Shown piece by piece: positions 26,178 through 33,887 of a stretch of DNA of 64,000 nt. Below the pieces are notes generated by a model that was not told the origin of the DNA, ran no database searches, and saw nothing but the letters and a program-made list of their open reading frames with translations. Source of the stretch: Pigmentiphaga sp. (GTDB taxonomy: Bacteria; Pseudomonadota; Gammaproteobacteria; Burkholderiales; Burkholderiaceae_B); assembly GCA_023228945.1 (NCBI GenBank), contig JALOAI010000004.1, positions 124,001 through 188,000 of the forward strand, given 5' to 3'. Position 1 is the stretch's first letter, and every line of letters begins with the position of its first letter. Made by a program: the position numbers and the translations under genes.

Positions 26178-27527
26178 TCAGGCCCGCAGGCTCTCGGCCA
26201 ACCGCTGCACGCAGCTTTGGGCCAGGGCGCCGTCCCGGGCTTCCACCATCAGTCGCAGCTTGGGCTCGGTGCCCGAAGCCCGGATGAGGGCTCGTCCTCG
26301 TCCTTCAAGCTCTTTTTGTACGCTCAGGTAGGTGTCTTGCAGCTTGCCGTGCTCGCGCCAGTCGCCGGTGTCGGGCAGCGGCACGTTGACCAGGATTTGT
26401 GGGTACAGGGTAAGGCCATCCAGGAGCTCGGGCAGGCTGCGGGATTGCCGGCGCATCGCGGCCAGCACCTGAAGGGCGGCGATAATGCCGTCGCCCGTGG
26501 TATGGCGATCGAGGCAGAGCAAATGACCGGAGTTTTCACCGCCAAACCGCCAGCCGCGTTCTAGCAGACGCTCGAGCACGTAGCGATCGCCCACCGCGGC
26601 GCGCTCGAAGGGGATGCCCAGGTCGGCCATGGCCAGCTCGAAGGCGAAATTGGTCATCTGGGTGCCAACCACGCCCTCCACGGCGCCGGTATGCAGACGA
26701 TCGCGCACGATGGCGTAAAGCAGCTCGTCGCCGTCGTAGATCCGGCCGTCGCGATCGACCATGATCAGCCGGTCGGCGTCGCCGTCGAGGGCGATGCCGA
26801 GATCGGCTTCCTGGCGCTTGACCTCGGCTGCGAGCGCCGATGGGTGGGTGGCGCCCACCTCGAGGTTGATGTTCAGGCCGTCGGGTTCGACGCCGAGGGT
26901 GCTGACGCTGGCACCCAGCTCGCGGAACACTTGCGGGGCGATGTGATACGCGGCGCCGTGAGCGGCATCGACCACCAGGCGCAAACCATTGAGATCGAGC
27001 GCATTGGGGAAGCTGCTTTTGCAGAATTCGATGTAGCGTCCGGCGGCATCGTCCAGCCGCCGCGCCTTGCCCAGAAGCTCTGAGTCGACGCAGCCCAGCG
27101 GGGCATCGAGCGCGTCTTCGATACGGCATTCCAGTTCATCGGGCAGCTTGAGACCGCGCGCCGAAAAGAACTTGATGCCGTTATCGGGATAAGGATTATG
27201 CGAAGCGCTGATGACCACCCCCGCCGAGAGCCGCAGGGCGCGGGTGAGATACGCCACCGCCGGTGTCGGCATGGGGCCGGCCAGCAGCACGTCGACACCC
27301 GCCGCGGCCAGGCCGGCCTCGAGCGCCGATTCGAGCATATAGCCCGAAATCCGGGTGTCTTTGCCAATCAGCACCATGGGGCGGCCGTGGGCGGTGGGTT
27401 CGGTGGCGAGCACGCGGCCGGCGGCGTAGCCGAGGCGCAGGGCCAGTTCGGGACCCATCAGGTCGCCGCCGACCCGGCCACGAATGCCGTCGGTACCAAA
27501 ATACTTGCGTCGGAAGGCTGAGGTCAC
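26178..27527 (-). CDS. glmM: Phosphoglucosamine mutase
   Basis: Converts glucosamine-6-phosphate to glucosamine-1-phosphate for UDP-GlcNAc synthesis. The 449-residue protein has the N-terminal FGTDGIRGRVG, the phosphoserine loop VVISASHNPYPDNGIKFF with S109, the Mg-binding DGDADRLIMVD, and the C-terminal phosphate loop RASGTEPKLRLMVEA. GTG 27527 is the start because AGGAG stands six bases upstream. It lies 22 bp after folP on the same strand. The usual betaproteobacterial order is ftsH-folP-glmM; ftsH is not next to folP here. Confidence 0.95.
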   Translation of the reverse strand: MTSAFRRKYFGTDGIRGRVGGDLMGPELALRLGYAAGRVLATEPTAHGRPMVLIGKDTRISGYMLESALEAGLAAAGVDVLLAGPMPTPAVAYLTRALRLSAGVVISASHNPYPDNGIKFFSARGLKLPDELECRIEDALDAPLGCVDSELLGKARRLDDAAGRYIEFCKSSFPNALDLNGLRLVVDAAHGAAYHIAPQVFRELGASVSTLGVEPDGLNINLEVGATHPSALAAEVKRQEADLGIALDGDADRLIMVDRDGRIYDGDELLYAIVRDRLHTGAVEGVVGTQMTNFAFELAMADLGIPFERAAVGDRYVLERLLERGWRFGGENSGHLLCLDRHTTGDGIIAALQVLAAMRRQSRSLPELLDGLTLYPQILVNVPLPDTGDWREHGKLQDTYLSVQKELEGRGRALIRASGTEPKLRLMVEARDGALAQSCVQRLAESLRA

Positions 27528-27549
27528 GAAGGTCTCCTGGGAGAGTCGG

Positions 27550-28389
27550 TCATTCGGGAAGCGGTGGACGCTCGATCGCTTGCCACACCGTGAAGGCGTC
27601 GGCCGTGGCGGCCACGTCGTGCACACGCACTACCCCCGCGCCGCGGGCCGCCACCGCCAGGGCCAGGGCCACGCTGGCCGAGACCCGCTCGGGAGCCGGG
27701 CGGCCGATAAGGGCGCCCAGCATGGATTTGCGCGAACCGCCGACCAGCACGCCATAGCCATGGCCGGCCAGACGGCCGGTAGCGTGCGCCAGCGCCAGAT
27801 TGTGCGCCAGGGTCTTGCCGAAACCGAGCCCCGGATCGAGCAGGATCTGCCCCGCGGCGTGGCCGTCGGCGCGCAGCGCGGCGGCCCGCGCCAGCAGCCA
27901 TGCCTCGACTTCACCCACGACGTCGACATAGTGCGGCGCCTCCTGCATGGTGCGGGGCTCGCCTTGCATATGCATGGCGACGAGCCCGCAACCGGGGAAG
28001 CGGCGCACAACCTCGCGCGCGGCGGCGGAGTCGAATCCGCGGATGTCGTTGACGATGTCGGCGCCGGCGTCGAGGGCGGCGGCCATGACGTCGGGCTTGC
28101 AGGTGTCGATCGACAGCGGTACCCCGGCATCGCGCAGCCCTTCGAGCACCGGCACGACACGCGCGATTTCGTCGGCCACGGACACCTCGGAAGCGCCCGG
28201 CCGAGTGGATTCGCCGCCGATGTCGAGGATGTCGGCGCCCTCGGCCACCAATTGCCTCGCATGGGCGATTGCCGCGTCGGGACTCGCATGCCGGCCACCA
28301 TCGGAAAACGAATCGGGCGTGACGTTGACGATACCCATGATACGGGGGGCGCTCAGATCGAGCTCGAAACGGCGACAAATGAAACGCAT
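27550..28389 (-). CDS. folP: Dihydropteroate synthase
   Basis: Condenses pABA with the pterin pyrophosphate in folate synthesis; target of sulfonamides. The 279-residue product shows both Prosite-type signatures, GIVNVTPDSFSDGG and DILDIGGESTRPGA. Later come VNDIRGFDS and a C-terminal VGGSRKSMLGALIG with the substrate-binding Lys and RVHDVAATADAF. The ATG at 28389 (MRFICRRFELDLS) gives the family length. It is the first gene of a folP-glmM pair. Confidence 0.95.
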   Translation of the reverse strand: MRFICRRFELDLSAPRIMGIVNVTPDSFSDGGRHASPDAAIAHARQLVAEGADILDIGGESTRPGASEVSVADEIARVVPVLEGLRDAGVPLSIDTCKPDVMAAALDAGADIVNDIRGFDSAAAREVVRRFPGCGLVAMHMQGEPRTMQEAPHYVDVVGEVEAWLLARAAALRADGHAAGQILLDPGLGFGKTLAHNLALAHATGRLAGHGYGVLVGGSRKSMLGALIGRPAPERVSASVALALAVAARGAGVVRVHDVAATADAFTVWQAIERPPLPE

Positions 28390-28693
28390 GGACAGTTTCG
28401 GCGACGGCGCGCCGGAGATTCCGAGGCGTGTGAGTATGACACAAAGCCATGTTCCCAATGGTCCGCCAGGCAGCCGGGATGGTTGCCCGGCGACGCTTTG
28501 GGAAGGCCGGCGCTTGCGATGCGAGGCGAGCGGGGGGTTACCGCCACGCCGCCGGGGTTACTATATAAGCCGTTATAAGATCACTATCGTGGCCGTTCTT
28601 CGGTGTTACTGCTGGCGTCCGCGCCGTCCGGTTCGCGCGCGGCGATCGTCGACGGGCTTCGTTTCCATTTCGGTATCAAAATCTTCTTTTTTC
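28390..28693. other. Intergenic region between divergent folP and a small hypothetical gene
   Basis: About 304 bp without a recognised gene. The notable part is an AT-rich patch at about 28559-28592, in otherwise GC-rich DNA, containing two TATAAG hexamers (28564-28569 and 28574-28579) and, on the other strand, TATAGT. Any of these could be a -10 element, but no well-spaced -35 was found for either direction. Confidence 0.25.
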
Positions 28694-28888
28694 ATGAGCC
28701 AGATCCACTGGAGTTTCGAGAAGGGCCGCCTGGTGGCCAGAAATGAATCGCAGCAATTGTTGTGGTCAGCTCTGGCCGAAGAGCAGATCGGAATGGAGCT
28801 GGCGGTCTTATTGAACCGGGCGCCGCGTTTGAGTCAGGAACTGCTGATGTCCGCCCAGCCAGACGACAAGGCGAAAGGGGCGGGCTGA
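28694..28888 (+). CDS. Small hypothetical protein, first of a paralogous pair
   Basis: A 64-residue protein of unknown function. It starts MSQIHWSFEKGRLVARNE and continues QLLWSALAEEQIGMELAVLL and NRAPRLSQELL. It aligns along almost its whole length with the protein encoded at 29067-29267 (shared pattern W-x3-E-x-GRL-x-A...LL-S-A-x-AE...LLN-x-AP-x-LS-x-x-L). That conservation, despite many substitutions, argues that both are real. No signal peptide or membrane segment is present; it looks helical and cytoplasmic. No known family is recognised. Confidence 0.72.
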   Translation: MSQIHWSFEKGRLVARNESQQLLWSALAEEQIGMELAVLLNRAPRLSQELLMSAQPDDKAKGAG

Positions 28889-29066
28889 ATCGCGCTCGGC
28901 CCCGCCATGCCGAGCATCGCGGCGCTTTTGGCCGAGCCGCTGCAGTGCGCCGACTTTCTCGCTAGAATGTTGGTAACGTAAGGTTGCGTTTCGGCTTGAA
29001 GGCGGCCGGTGTGTGACAAAATCTGACAAAAAACACCATGGCAGGGTTTTCCAGGATCGCGGTCAC

Positions 29067-29267
29067 ATGGTCTACTCCATCTTCTGGACCTACGAAAACG
29101 GGCGGCTTGCGGCTCACGACGATCGGCGGCGCCTGTTGCTCTCCGCGGAAGCCGAGGGCGAGGTCGGAGAACAGATCGCGCATCTGCTCAACCAGGCGCC
29201 CATGCTCAGCAAGCAATTGATCCCGCCGGTCATCCCGTTGCCCGACGCGAGCCTCTATCTCAGCTAA
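29067..29267 (+). CDS. Small hypothetical protein, second of a paralogous pair
   Basis: A 66-residue protein, MVYSIFWTYENGRLAAHDDR..., paralogous to the product of 28694-28888 located 178 bp upstream. The ATG at 29067 was chosen because the tryptophan then falls at position 7, against position 6 in the paralogue; a GTG at 29013 would add 18 residues with no counterpart. The C-terminal end (PPVIPLPDASLYLS) differs between the two. Function is unknown. It precedes a BOF-family periplasmic protein and an NsrR-like regulator on the same strand. Confidence 0.72.
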   Translation: MVYSIFWTYENGRLAAHDDRRRLLLSAEAEGEVGEQIAHLLNQAPMLSKQLIPPVIPLPDASLYLS

Positions 29268-29359
29268 TGTCATGGAACCTCAAGGCCGGCGGCGGGTCGG
29301 ATAGCCGGGCTTTATTGCCGGTATCCGGTTATCGTATTGTTATCCCTGGAGATGTCGCG

Positions 29360-29719
29360 ATGAATCGTACGAGATTGAATCTGATCCTGATGGCGGGGCT
29401 GTCGGCGGCCTCCGTGGCGGCCCACGCCCAGTACGTCGGCCCCTCCGACGGAGGCCAAACGCCATCCGTCCAATCGATTCTGGCCGATCCCGTAGACGAC
29501 CAGCGCGTCACGGTCCAAGGGCATCTTTTGCGTAAAAGCGGCCACGAGAAGTACATCTTCTCGGATGGCACGGCCGAGATCGTGGTGGAGATCGACGACG
29601 ACGATTTTCCGCGCAGCCCAGTCGATGAAAAAACCCGCGTCGAGCTCTACGGCGAGGTCGATACCGGCCTGCGCCGTCCACCCGAGATCGAAGTCGATAG
29701 AATCCGCATACTCGACTGA
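29360..29719 (+). CDS. YgiW/YdeI-like BOF-family periplasmic protein
   Basis: A 119-residue exported protein of the bacterial OB-fold (BOF, formerly DUF388) family; E. coli YgiW and YdeI belong here and are linked to envelope stress tolerance. A clear signal peptide covers about 1-24 (LILMAGLSAASVAAHAQ, cleavage after AHA). The mature part has the BOF core: VTVQGHLLRKSGHEKYIFSD, then GTAEIVVEIDDDDFPR, and VELYGEVDTG before the end. GGAG about eight bases upstream supports the ATG at 29360. The TGA stop at 29717 is also the start of a dispersed repeat. Confidence 0.87.
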   Translation: MNRTRLNLILMAGLSAASVAAHAQYVGPSDGGQTPSVQSILADPVDDQRVTVQGHLLRKSGHEKYIFSDGTAEIVVEIDDDDFPRSPVDEKTRVELYGEVDTGLRRPPEIEVDRIRILD

Positions 29720-29767
29720 CCACGCGCCGGAACGCAGTTTTGGCGCGAGCCCCAGGCACGAGCGGCC
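29717..29767 (+). repeat. Copy of the stop-anchored dispersed repeat (partial)
   Basis: Starts with the stop codon of the BOF gene: TGACCACGCGCCGGAACGCA, then a diverged region. The first 12 bases are identical to those at 50259, 52442 and, reversed, 58751. Only the 5' end of the element is clearly conserved. Confidence 0.5.
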
Positions 29768-29862
29768 GTGTCCCGGAGTGGGATCGCGCGGTGACGGTGT
29801 CCTGAGCCCCGCCCATGGGCGGCGCCCGGAAGCGGAACCGGCGCGATCCCTGGAGAACCAGC

Positions 29863-30315
29863 GTGCGTATCACCAAAATGACCGACTACGCCCTGCGCCT
29901 GCTGATGTACGTGGCGCAGCGGCCCGAGCGGCTGTGTACCATTGTCGAGGTGGCGCGCGTACACGGTATTTCCGAACCTCATTTGATGAAGGTGGCCCAC
30001 CGCCTGGGCGTGCGAGGATGGCTCGTCACGGTGCGCGGCAAAGGCGGCGGTGTGCGCCTGGCCTGTGAGCCCGAGGCCATCGTTCTGGGGCGGGTGGTGC
30101 GGGACATCGAGCCGGATTTCGAACTGGTGGAGTGTTTCGGCACGGCAACCCGATGCAATCTGTCGGGCCAATGCCGGTTGGCGGAAGTGCTGGGCGGAGC
30201 CCTGCAGAGCTTCCTGGCCCATCTCGATGCCTACACGCTGGCCGATCTCCTTGTGCCAGCCGCGCTGCCGGCGCTGGCCGACGCGGCTGGCATTCCGATT
30301 CACATCGCCGATTGA
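29863..30315 (+). CDS. nsrR: Rrf2-family regulator, NsrR-like
   Basis: A 150-residue winged-helix repressor of the Rrf2 family. The N terminus MRITKMTDYALRLLMYVAQR and the recognition helix region ISEPHLMKVAHRLGV are NsrR-type. Three cysteines, C91, C98 and C104, have the C-x6-C-x5-C spacing known for nitric-oxide-sensing NsrR of Neisseria, so an Fe-S cluster is likely. GTG 29863 was chosen because GGAG lies seven bases upstream; an upstream start at 29815 adds a basic peptide without homology. No flavohaemoglobin or NO reductase gene is nearby, so its targets are probably elsewhere. Confidence 0.85.
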   Translation: MRITKMTDYALRLLMYVAQRPERLCTIVEVARVHGISEPHLMKVAHRLGVRGWLVTVRGKGGGVRLACEPEAIVLGRVVRDIEPDFELVECFGTATRCNLSGQCRLAEVLGGALQSFLAHLDAYTLADLLVPAALPALADAAGIPIHIAD

Positions 30316-30325
30316 GCCAACGGTA

Positions 30326-31027
30326 TCAGCCGGCGGTATCCACCAGCACGAGTTCGGCATCTTCCTGGGCGGTGATCCGGATCACGGCTTCGTCGCGGAT
30401 GGCCGCGCCGTCGCGGGCTTCGAGGCCGACGCCGTTCACCTCGACGCGGCCGGTGGCCGGCACCAGGTAGCCGTAGCGGTCGGCACCCAAGGCATACTCC
30501 GCGGTTTCACCGGCTTTCAGCGTGGCCCCCAGCACCCGCGCCCGGCTGCGGATCGGCAGGGCATCGTCGTCGCCCGCCAGCCCGCTCGCCAGGGCTACGA
30601 ATTGTCCCGAGCGGTCGGCCTTGGGAAACGGCTTGGCCCCCCACGAGGGCTGGCCGCCTTGCTGATCGGGAATGATCCAGATCTGAAAGATCCGGGTGGG
30701 CACCGGTTCGAGGTTGTACTCCGAATGACGGATGCCGCTGCCCGCGCTCATCACCTGGACATCGCCGGCTTCGGTGCGACCCTTGTTGCCCAGGCTATCC
30801 TGGTGCGTGATCGCGCCTTCGCGGACATAGGTGATGATTTCCATATCGGCGTGGGGGTGCGGCGGGAAGCCGGTGCCCGCGGCGATGGTGTCGTCGTTCC
30901 ACACCCGCAGCGCGCCCCAGTGCACGCGGGCGGGATCGTGGTAGCCGGCGAATGAGAAATGATGCTTGGCGTCGAGCCAGCCATGGTTCTCGCCTCCGAG
31001 GCTGGAGAAAGGGCGGCGTTCGATCAT
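30326..31027 (-). CDS. Pirin family protein (YhaK/quercetinase-like bicupin)
   Basis: A 233-residue bicupin. The N-terminal half has the pirin metal site in FPPHPHADMEIITYVREGAI (His-x-His, then Glu), preceded by LGGENHGWLDAKHHFSFAGY, and later the family GSGIRHSEYN. The length and motifs fit the YhaK/YhhW subgroup, some members of which have quercetin 2,3-dioxygenase activity. The actual substrate is unknown. AGGAG seven bases upstream supports the ATG at 31027. It is divergent from a LysR regulator, which probably controls it. Confidence 0.9.
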   Translation of the reverse strand: MIERRPFSSLGGENHGWLDAKHHFSFAGYHDPARVHWGALRVWNDDTIAAGTGFPPHPHADMEIITYVREGAITHQDSLGNKGRTEAGDVQVMSAGSGIRHSEYNLEPVPTRIFQIWIIPDQQGGQPSWGAKPFPKADRSGQFVALASGLAGDDDALPIRSRARVLGATLKAGETAEYALGADRYGYLVPATGRVEVNGVGLEARDGAAIRDEAVIRITAQEDAELVLVDTAG

Positions 31028-31141
31028 GAGAATCTCCTGTGGAATATTGTGAGCGCCCCCATACCTGCCGCTATGCGTCAGGCCCCCCGAAGGGGTCAAG
31101 GAAACTTGGGGCGGCCCGGCGTTTCCTTGTGATGACTCCAC

Positions 31142-31190
31142 TATAGGATCTTCTTGATCTATTGAAAATAGAATGAATAGAATAGGATCA
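31142..31190. promoter_or_regulatory. Candidate LysR operator/promoter region between pirin and lysR
   Basis: The intergenic gap becomes strikingly AT-rich here. It contains an inverted repeat TCTATTGAAAATAGA (31158-31172; 6-bp arms, T and A at the ends as in LysR boxes). It also has a direct repeat ATAGGATC at 31143-31150 and 31182-31189, 39 bp apart (about four helical turns). These positions are close to the lysR start at 31214 and upstream of pirin on the other strand. This is a motif-based proposal. Confidence 0.5.
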
Positions 31191-31213
31191 TTTCCAATTA
31201 TTGGGTTTGATCC

Positions 31214-32128
31214 ATGAAATCCCTGCCCGATCTTGAAGCCTGGGCGATCTTTGCCAAAGTCGCCGAAACCGGATCGTTCGCGCGAGCCGCCGCCGAGCTG
31301 GGCCTGTCGCAGGCCACGGTATCCAAGGCGGTGGCAAGGCTCGAGACTCGCCTGAAAAGCACCTTGCTGCACCGGACGTCGCGGCGCTTATCGCTCACTG
31401 AAAGCGGCCGGCTGGCGGCCGAGCGGGCCGGCCGGCTGCTCGCCGACGGCGAAGCCCTGGAAGCCGAGGTCGCCGAGCAGGCGCAGAGCCTGCGCGGTCT
31501 CATCCGCCTGGCCGCTCCCATGTCGTTCGGCGTCGCGCATCTGGCGCCGCTGCTGCCGGAGTTCATGGCGCGGCATCCCGAGGTCGTTCTCGATGCCCAC
31601 CTGGGCGACGAACAGGTGGACCTGGTCGGCCAGGGTTTCGATTTGGCGCTGCGCATCGCCACGCTGGCCGACTCCAGTCTGCTGGCGCGGCGCTTGTGCA
31701 CGGTGCGCATCCTGCTGGTCGGGGCGCCGGCGTACTTCGAACGTCATGGACGACCTCGCCATCCGCGCGATCTTGCGGATCATCGCGCCCTGCAATACAG
31801 CTACTCGCGCGGCGGCGACGTTTGGCGCTTTCGCCATGCCCGGCATGGCGACTTCGCCCAGGCCATGGTCTCGCCCTTGCGGGCCAACAATGCCGAAGCG
31901 CTGGCGCCGGCCTTGCGCGCCGGCCTGGGCCTGGCCGTGCAACCGGAGTTCCTGGTTTGGCAAGAGTTGCGCTCGGGCGTCCTGGAGGCAGTGATGCCCG
32001 ATTGGGAGGTGCCGCCCATCGGCCTGCATCTGGTCACGCCGCCCGGCCGGGCGCGGCCGGCGCGCGTCCAGGCCCTGATCGGGTTTTTGGCGGAACATTT
32101 CGCCCAGGCCCCCTGGGCGCAGGCCTGA
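31214..32128 (+). CDS. LysR-family transcriptional regulator
   Basis: A 304-residue LTTR. The winged-helix domain covers about 1-65 (LEAWAIFAKVAETGSFARAA; LSQATVSKAVARLETRL; LHRTSRRLSLTESG). The periplasmic-binding-like effector domain follows (SFGVAHLAPLLPEFMARHPE; ADSSLLARRL). It most resembles the PA0477/CrgA-type group. It is divergent from the pirin gene, with a 186-bp gap carrying candidate binding sites, so control of pirin and autoregulation are likely. Effector unknown. Confidence 0.92.
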   Translation: MKSLPDLEAWAIFAKVAETGSFARAAAELGLSQATVSKAVARLETRLKSTLLHRTSRRLSLTESGRLAAERAGRLLADGEALEAEVAEQAQSLRGLIRLAAPMSFGVAHLAPLLPEFMARHPEVVLDAHLGDEQVDLVGQGFDLALRIATLADSSLLARRLCTVRILLVGAPAYFERHGRPRHPRDLADHRALQYSYSRGGDVWRFRHARHGDFAQAMVSPLRANNAEALAPALRAGLGLAVQPEFLVWQELRSGVLEAVMPDWEVPPIGLHLVTPPGRARPARVQALIGFLAEHFAQAPWAQA

Positions 32129-32134
32129 GGCCCG

Positions 32135-32236
32135 TGGTGAAGAACACCGGCCTTTCGGCCGGAGCTTCTCCGCCGGGCGAATCCGAGCGGCATGCGGGCC
32201 GCGAGGTGGGCCGGCTTGGGCTTAGGCTCGTGGTCA
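32135..32236 (-). repeat. Composite stop-anchored dispersed repeat downstream of aldehyde dehydrogenase
   Basis: Read leftwards it begins with the aldehyde dehydrogenase stop codon, TGACCACGAGCCTAAGCC. It ends with a hairpin unit GGCGGAGAAGCTCCGGCC-GAAA-GGCCGG...CTTCACCAC. The 16-base core at 32147-32162 is the exact reverse complement of 44020-44035. The LysR gene ends just beyond it, so the hairpin could serve both convergent genes. Confidence 0.6.
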
Positions 32237-33694
32237 GAATGGCAGTGGGCGCTCTCCCAGCTGCACGGTCACCCATTTGAGCTCGGTCATGTCGGCCACC
32301 GAGTAGCGGCCGTTTTCCTTACCGTAACCGCTATCCTTGAAGCCGCCGAAGGGGGCGTTGGGGTCGTCATCGAAGGCATTGTCGTTGATGTGCACCGAGC
32401 CGGCTTCCACGCGCAGGGCGAAATCAAAGGCTTTTTGCAAATCGTTGGTGACGATGCCGGACGACAGGCCGTACGAGGTGTCGTTGGCCAGCGCCACGGC
32501 ATGTTCGTAGTCGCGCGCTTCGTAGATCGCCGCCAAGGGTCCGAAGCTTTCTTCGTTATACACCTCCATGTCGGGCGTAACGCCGGCCAGCACCGAGGGC
32601 TCGAACACATTGCCGTGGCAATTGCCGCCGGTGAGCAACCGGGCGCCCTTGGCCACGGCATCGTCGATATGGCTCCGTATGAAGGCGGCTTGGCGCGGAT
32701 GGATCAGCGGGCCGACTGCGGTGGCGGGCTGGGCCGGATCCCCATAGGGTATGTTGCGCACTTTCTCGGTAAAGGCCTTGCAGAAGGCGTCGTAGATCGG
32801 CGCCTCGACGATGATGCGCGAATTCGCCATGCACACCTGGCCCTGGTTGAAGAAAATGCCGAAGGCGGCCGACCGCACGGCGTAGTCCAGATCGGCATCC
32901 GCCAGGATCACCACGGGGCTCTTGCCACCCAGTTCGAGCACGATGCGCTTGCTGTGGCGGCCGGCCAACTCGGCCAGCATGCGACCGACCTTGGCCGAGC
33001 CGGTGAAGGTCACGAGCTTCACCCGCGGGTCGGAGAACAAAGTGTCGCCCACCGCCTCATCGGTGGTGGGAATGACGCTGAGCACGCCCGGCGGCAGACC
33101 GGCTTCTTCCAGGATCTCGGCGAACAGCAGGGCGGTCAGCGGCGTGTAGGGCGAGGGCTTGAGAATGAAGCTATTGCCGGCGGCCAGCGCGGGGGCCAGC
33201 TTCTTGCCGTTGAGCAGCAGCGGCGCGTTGAACGGCCCGATGCCCACCACCACGCCCAAAGGCTGGCGGATGGACATCGAAATCCGGTTCGGCGCGTCGG
33301 CCGGCATGGTCTCGCCGCGTACGTCGCGCGCCTGGCCCGCGGCGATGCGGAAGGTGCTGATCATATAGTCGCACTCGAACATCGCCTTGCCGAAGACGTT
33401 GCCGCCTTCCTCGATCAGGACCTTGGCGATCTCCATCCGCCGGCGCTCGACGATATCGGCGGTTTTGCACAGGATGGCCTCGCGTTCACTGGCCAGGGTC
33501 TTGCCCCAGGACTTGGCCGCCTCTTCGGCGTGGTTCAAGGCGGCCTGGATATCGGCAGCCGTCGCGAGGCGGGCCCGCGCGATGGTTTCGCCGGTGTAGG
33601 GGTTGACGACATCTTGTTCGGGTTGTCCTTCGGACTCCCAGGCGCGGCCGTTGATGTAAGGGTAATAGGTTTTCAGGTTGGCGTTCTGGCTCAT
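32234..33694 (-). CDS. Aldehyde dehydrogenase family protein
   Basis: A 486-residue NAD(P)-dependent aldehyde dehydrogenase that oxidises an aldehyde to its acid. The catalytic Glu is in KRIVLELGGKSPVVIL and the nucleophile is C288 in FFNQGQVCMANSR. The cofactor-site Lys is in SFILKPSPYTPLTALL, followed by FTGSAKVGRML. The sequence resembles benzaldehyde, vanillin or salicylaldehyde dehydrogenases more than the betaine group, but the substrate is not proven. It is divergent from an AraC-type regulator with a perfect inverted repeat between them. Its TGA stop starts a dispersed repeat. Confidence 0.93.
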   Translation of the reverse strand: MSQNANLKTYYPYINGRAWESEGQPEQDVVNPYTGETIARARLATAADIQAALNHAEEAAKSWGKTLASEREAILCKTADIVERRRMEIAKVLIEEGGNVFGKAMFECDYMISTFRIAAGQARDVRGETMPADAPNRISMSIRQPLGVVVGIGPFNAPLLLNGKKLAPALAAGNSFILKPSPYTPLTALLFAEILEEAGLPPGVLSVIPTTDEAVGDTLFSDPRVKLVTFTGSAKVGRMLAELAGRHSKRIVLELGGKSPVVILADADLDYAVRSAAFGIFFNQGQVCMANSRIIVEAPIYDAFCKAFTEKVRNIPYGDPAQPATAVGPLIHPRQAAFIRSHIDDAVAKGARLLTGGNCHGNVFEPSVLAGVTPDMEVYNEESFGPLAAIYEARDYEHAVALANDTSYGLSSGIVTNDLQKAFDFALRVEAGSVHINDNAFDDDPNAPFGGFKDSGYGKENGRYSVADMTELKWVTVQLGERPLPF

Positions 33695-33737
33695 GTTGGT
33701 CTCCACGGCGGCGAAGCCTGGCGCATCGGCCCGCTTT

Positions 33738-33816
33738 GCCAATACTGGATTGATGGTCCGGCATCCGGCGTGTAACGTGTCCGTTATCGGCAACGTCACT
33801 CTCGTCCAGTATTGGC
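33738..33816. promoter_or_regulatory. Perfect 12-bp inverted repeat between aldehyde dehydrogenase and araC-type gene
   Basis: GCCAATACTGGA at 33738-33749 is the exact reverse complement of TCCAGTATTGGC at 33805-33816, with 55 bp between the arms. A smaller inverted repeat TAACG-N4-CGTTA lies at 33773-33786, near the centre. The site is in the 193-bp gap between divergent start codons at 33694 and 33888. Arms with identical sequence on opposite strands fit two half-operators for a dimeric AraC-family activator. No convincing -10/-35 pair was identified. Confidence 0.7.
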
Positions 33817-33887
33817 CCGGGGGCGAACGAAGTCTTGAACGGGCGCGCCGGCCGTTTTGGCCTGGCGCGCCGATCGACGAGGTCGGC

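Noticed and set aside
28564..28579. TATAAG hexamers as a firm promoter for the small paralogue gene
   Set aside because: No -35 element at suitable spacing could be found in either direction, so it is mentioned only as an AT-rich patch.
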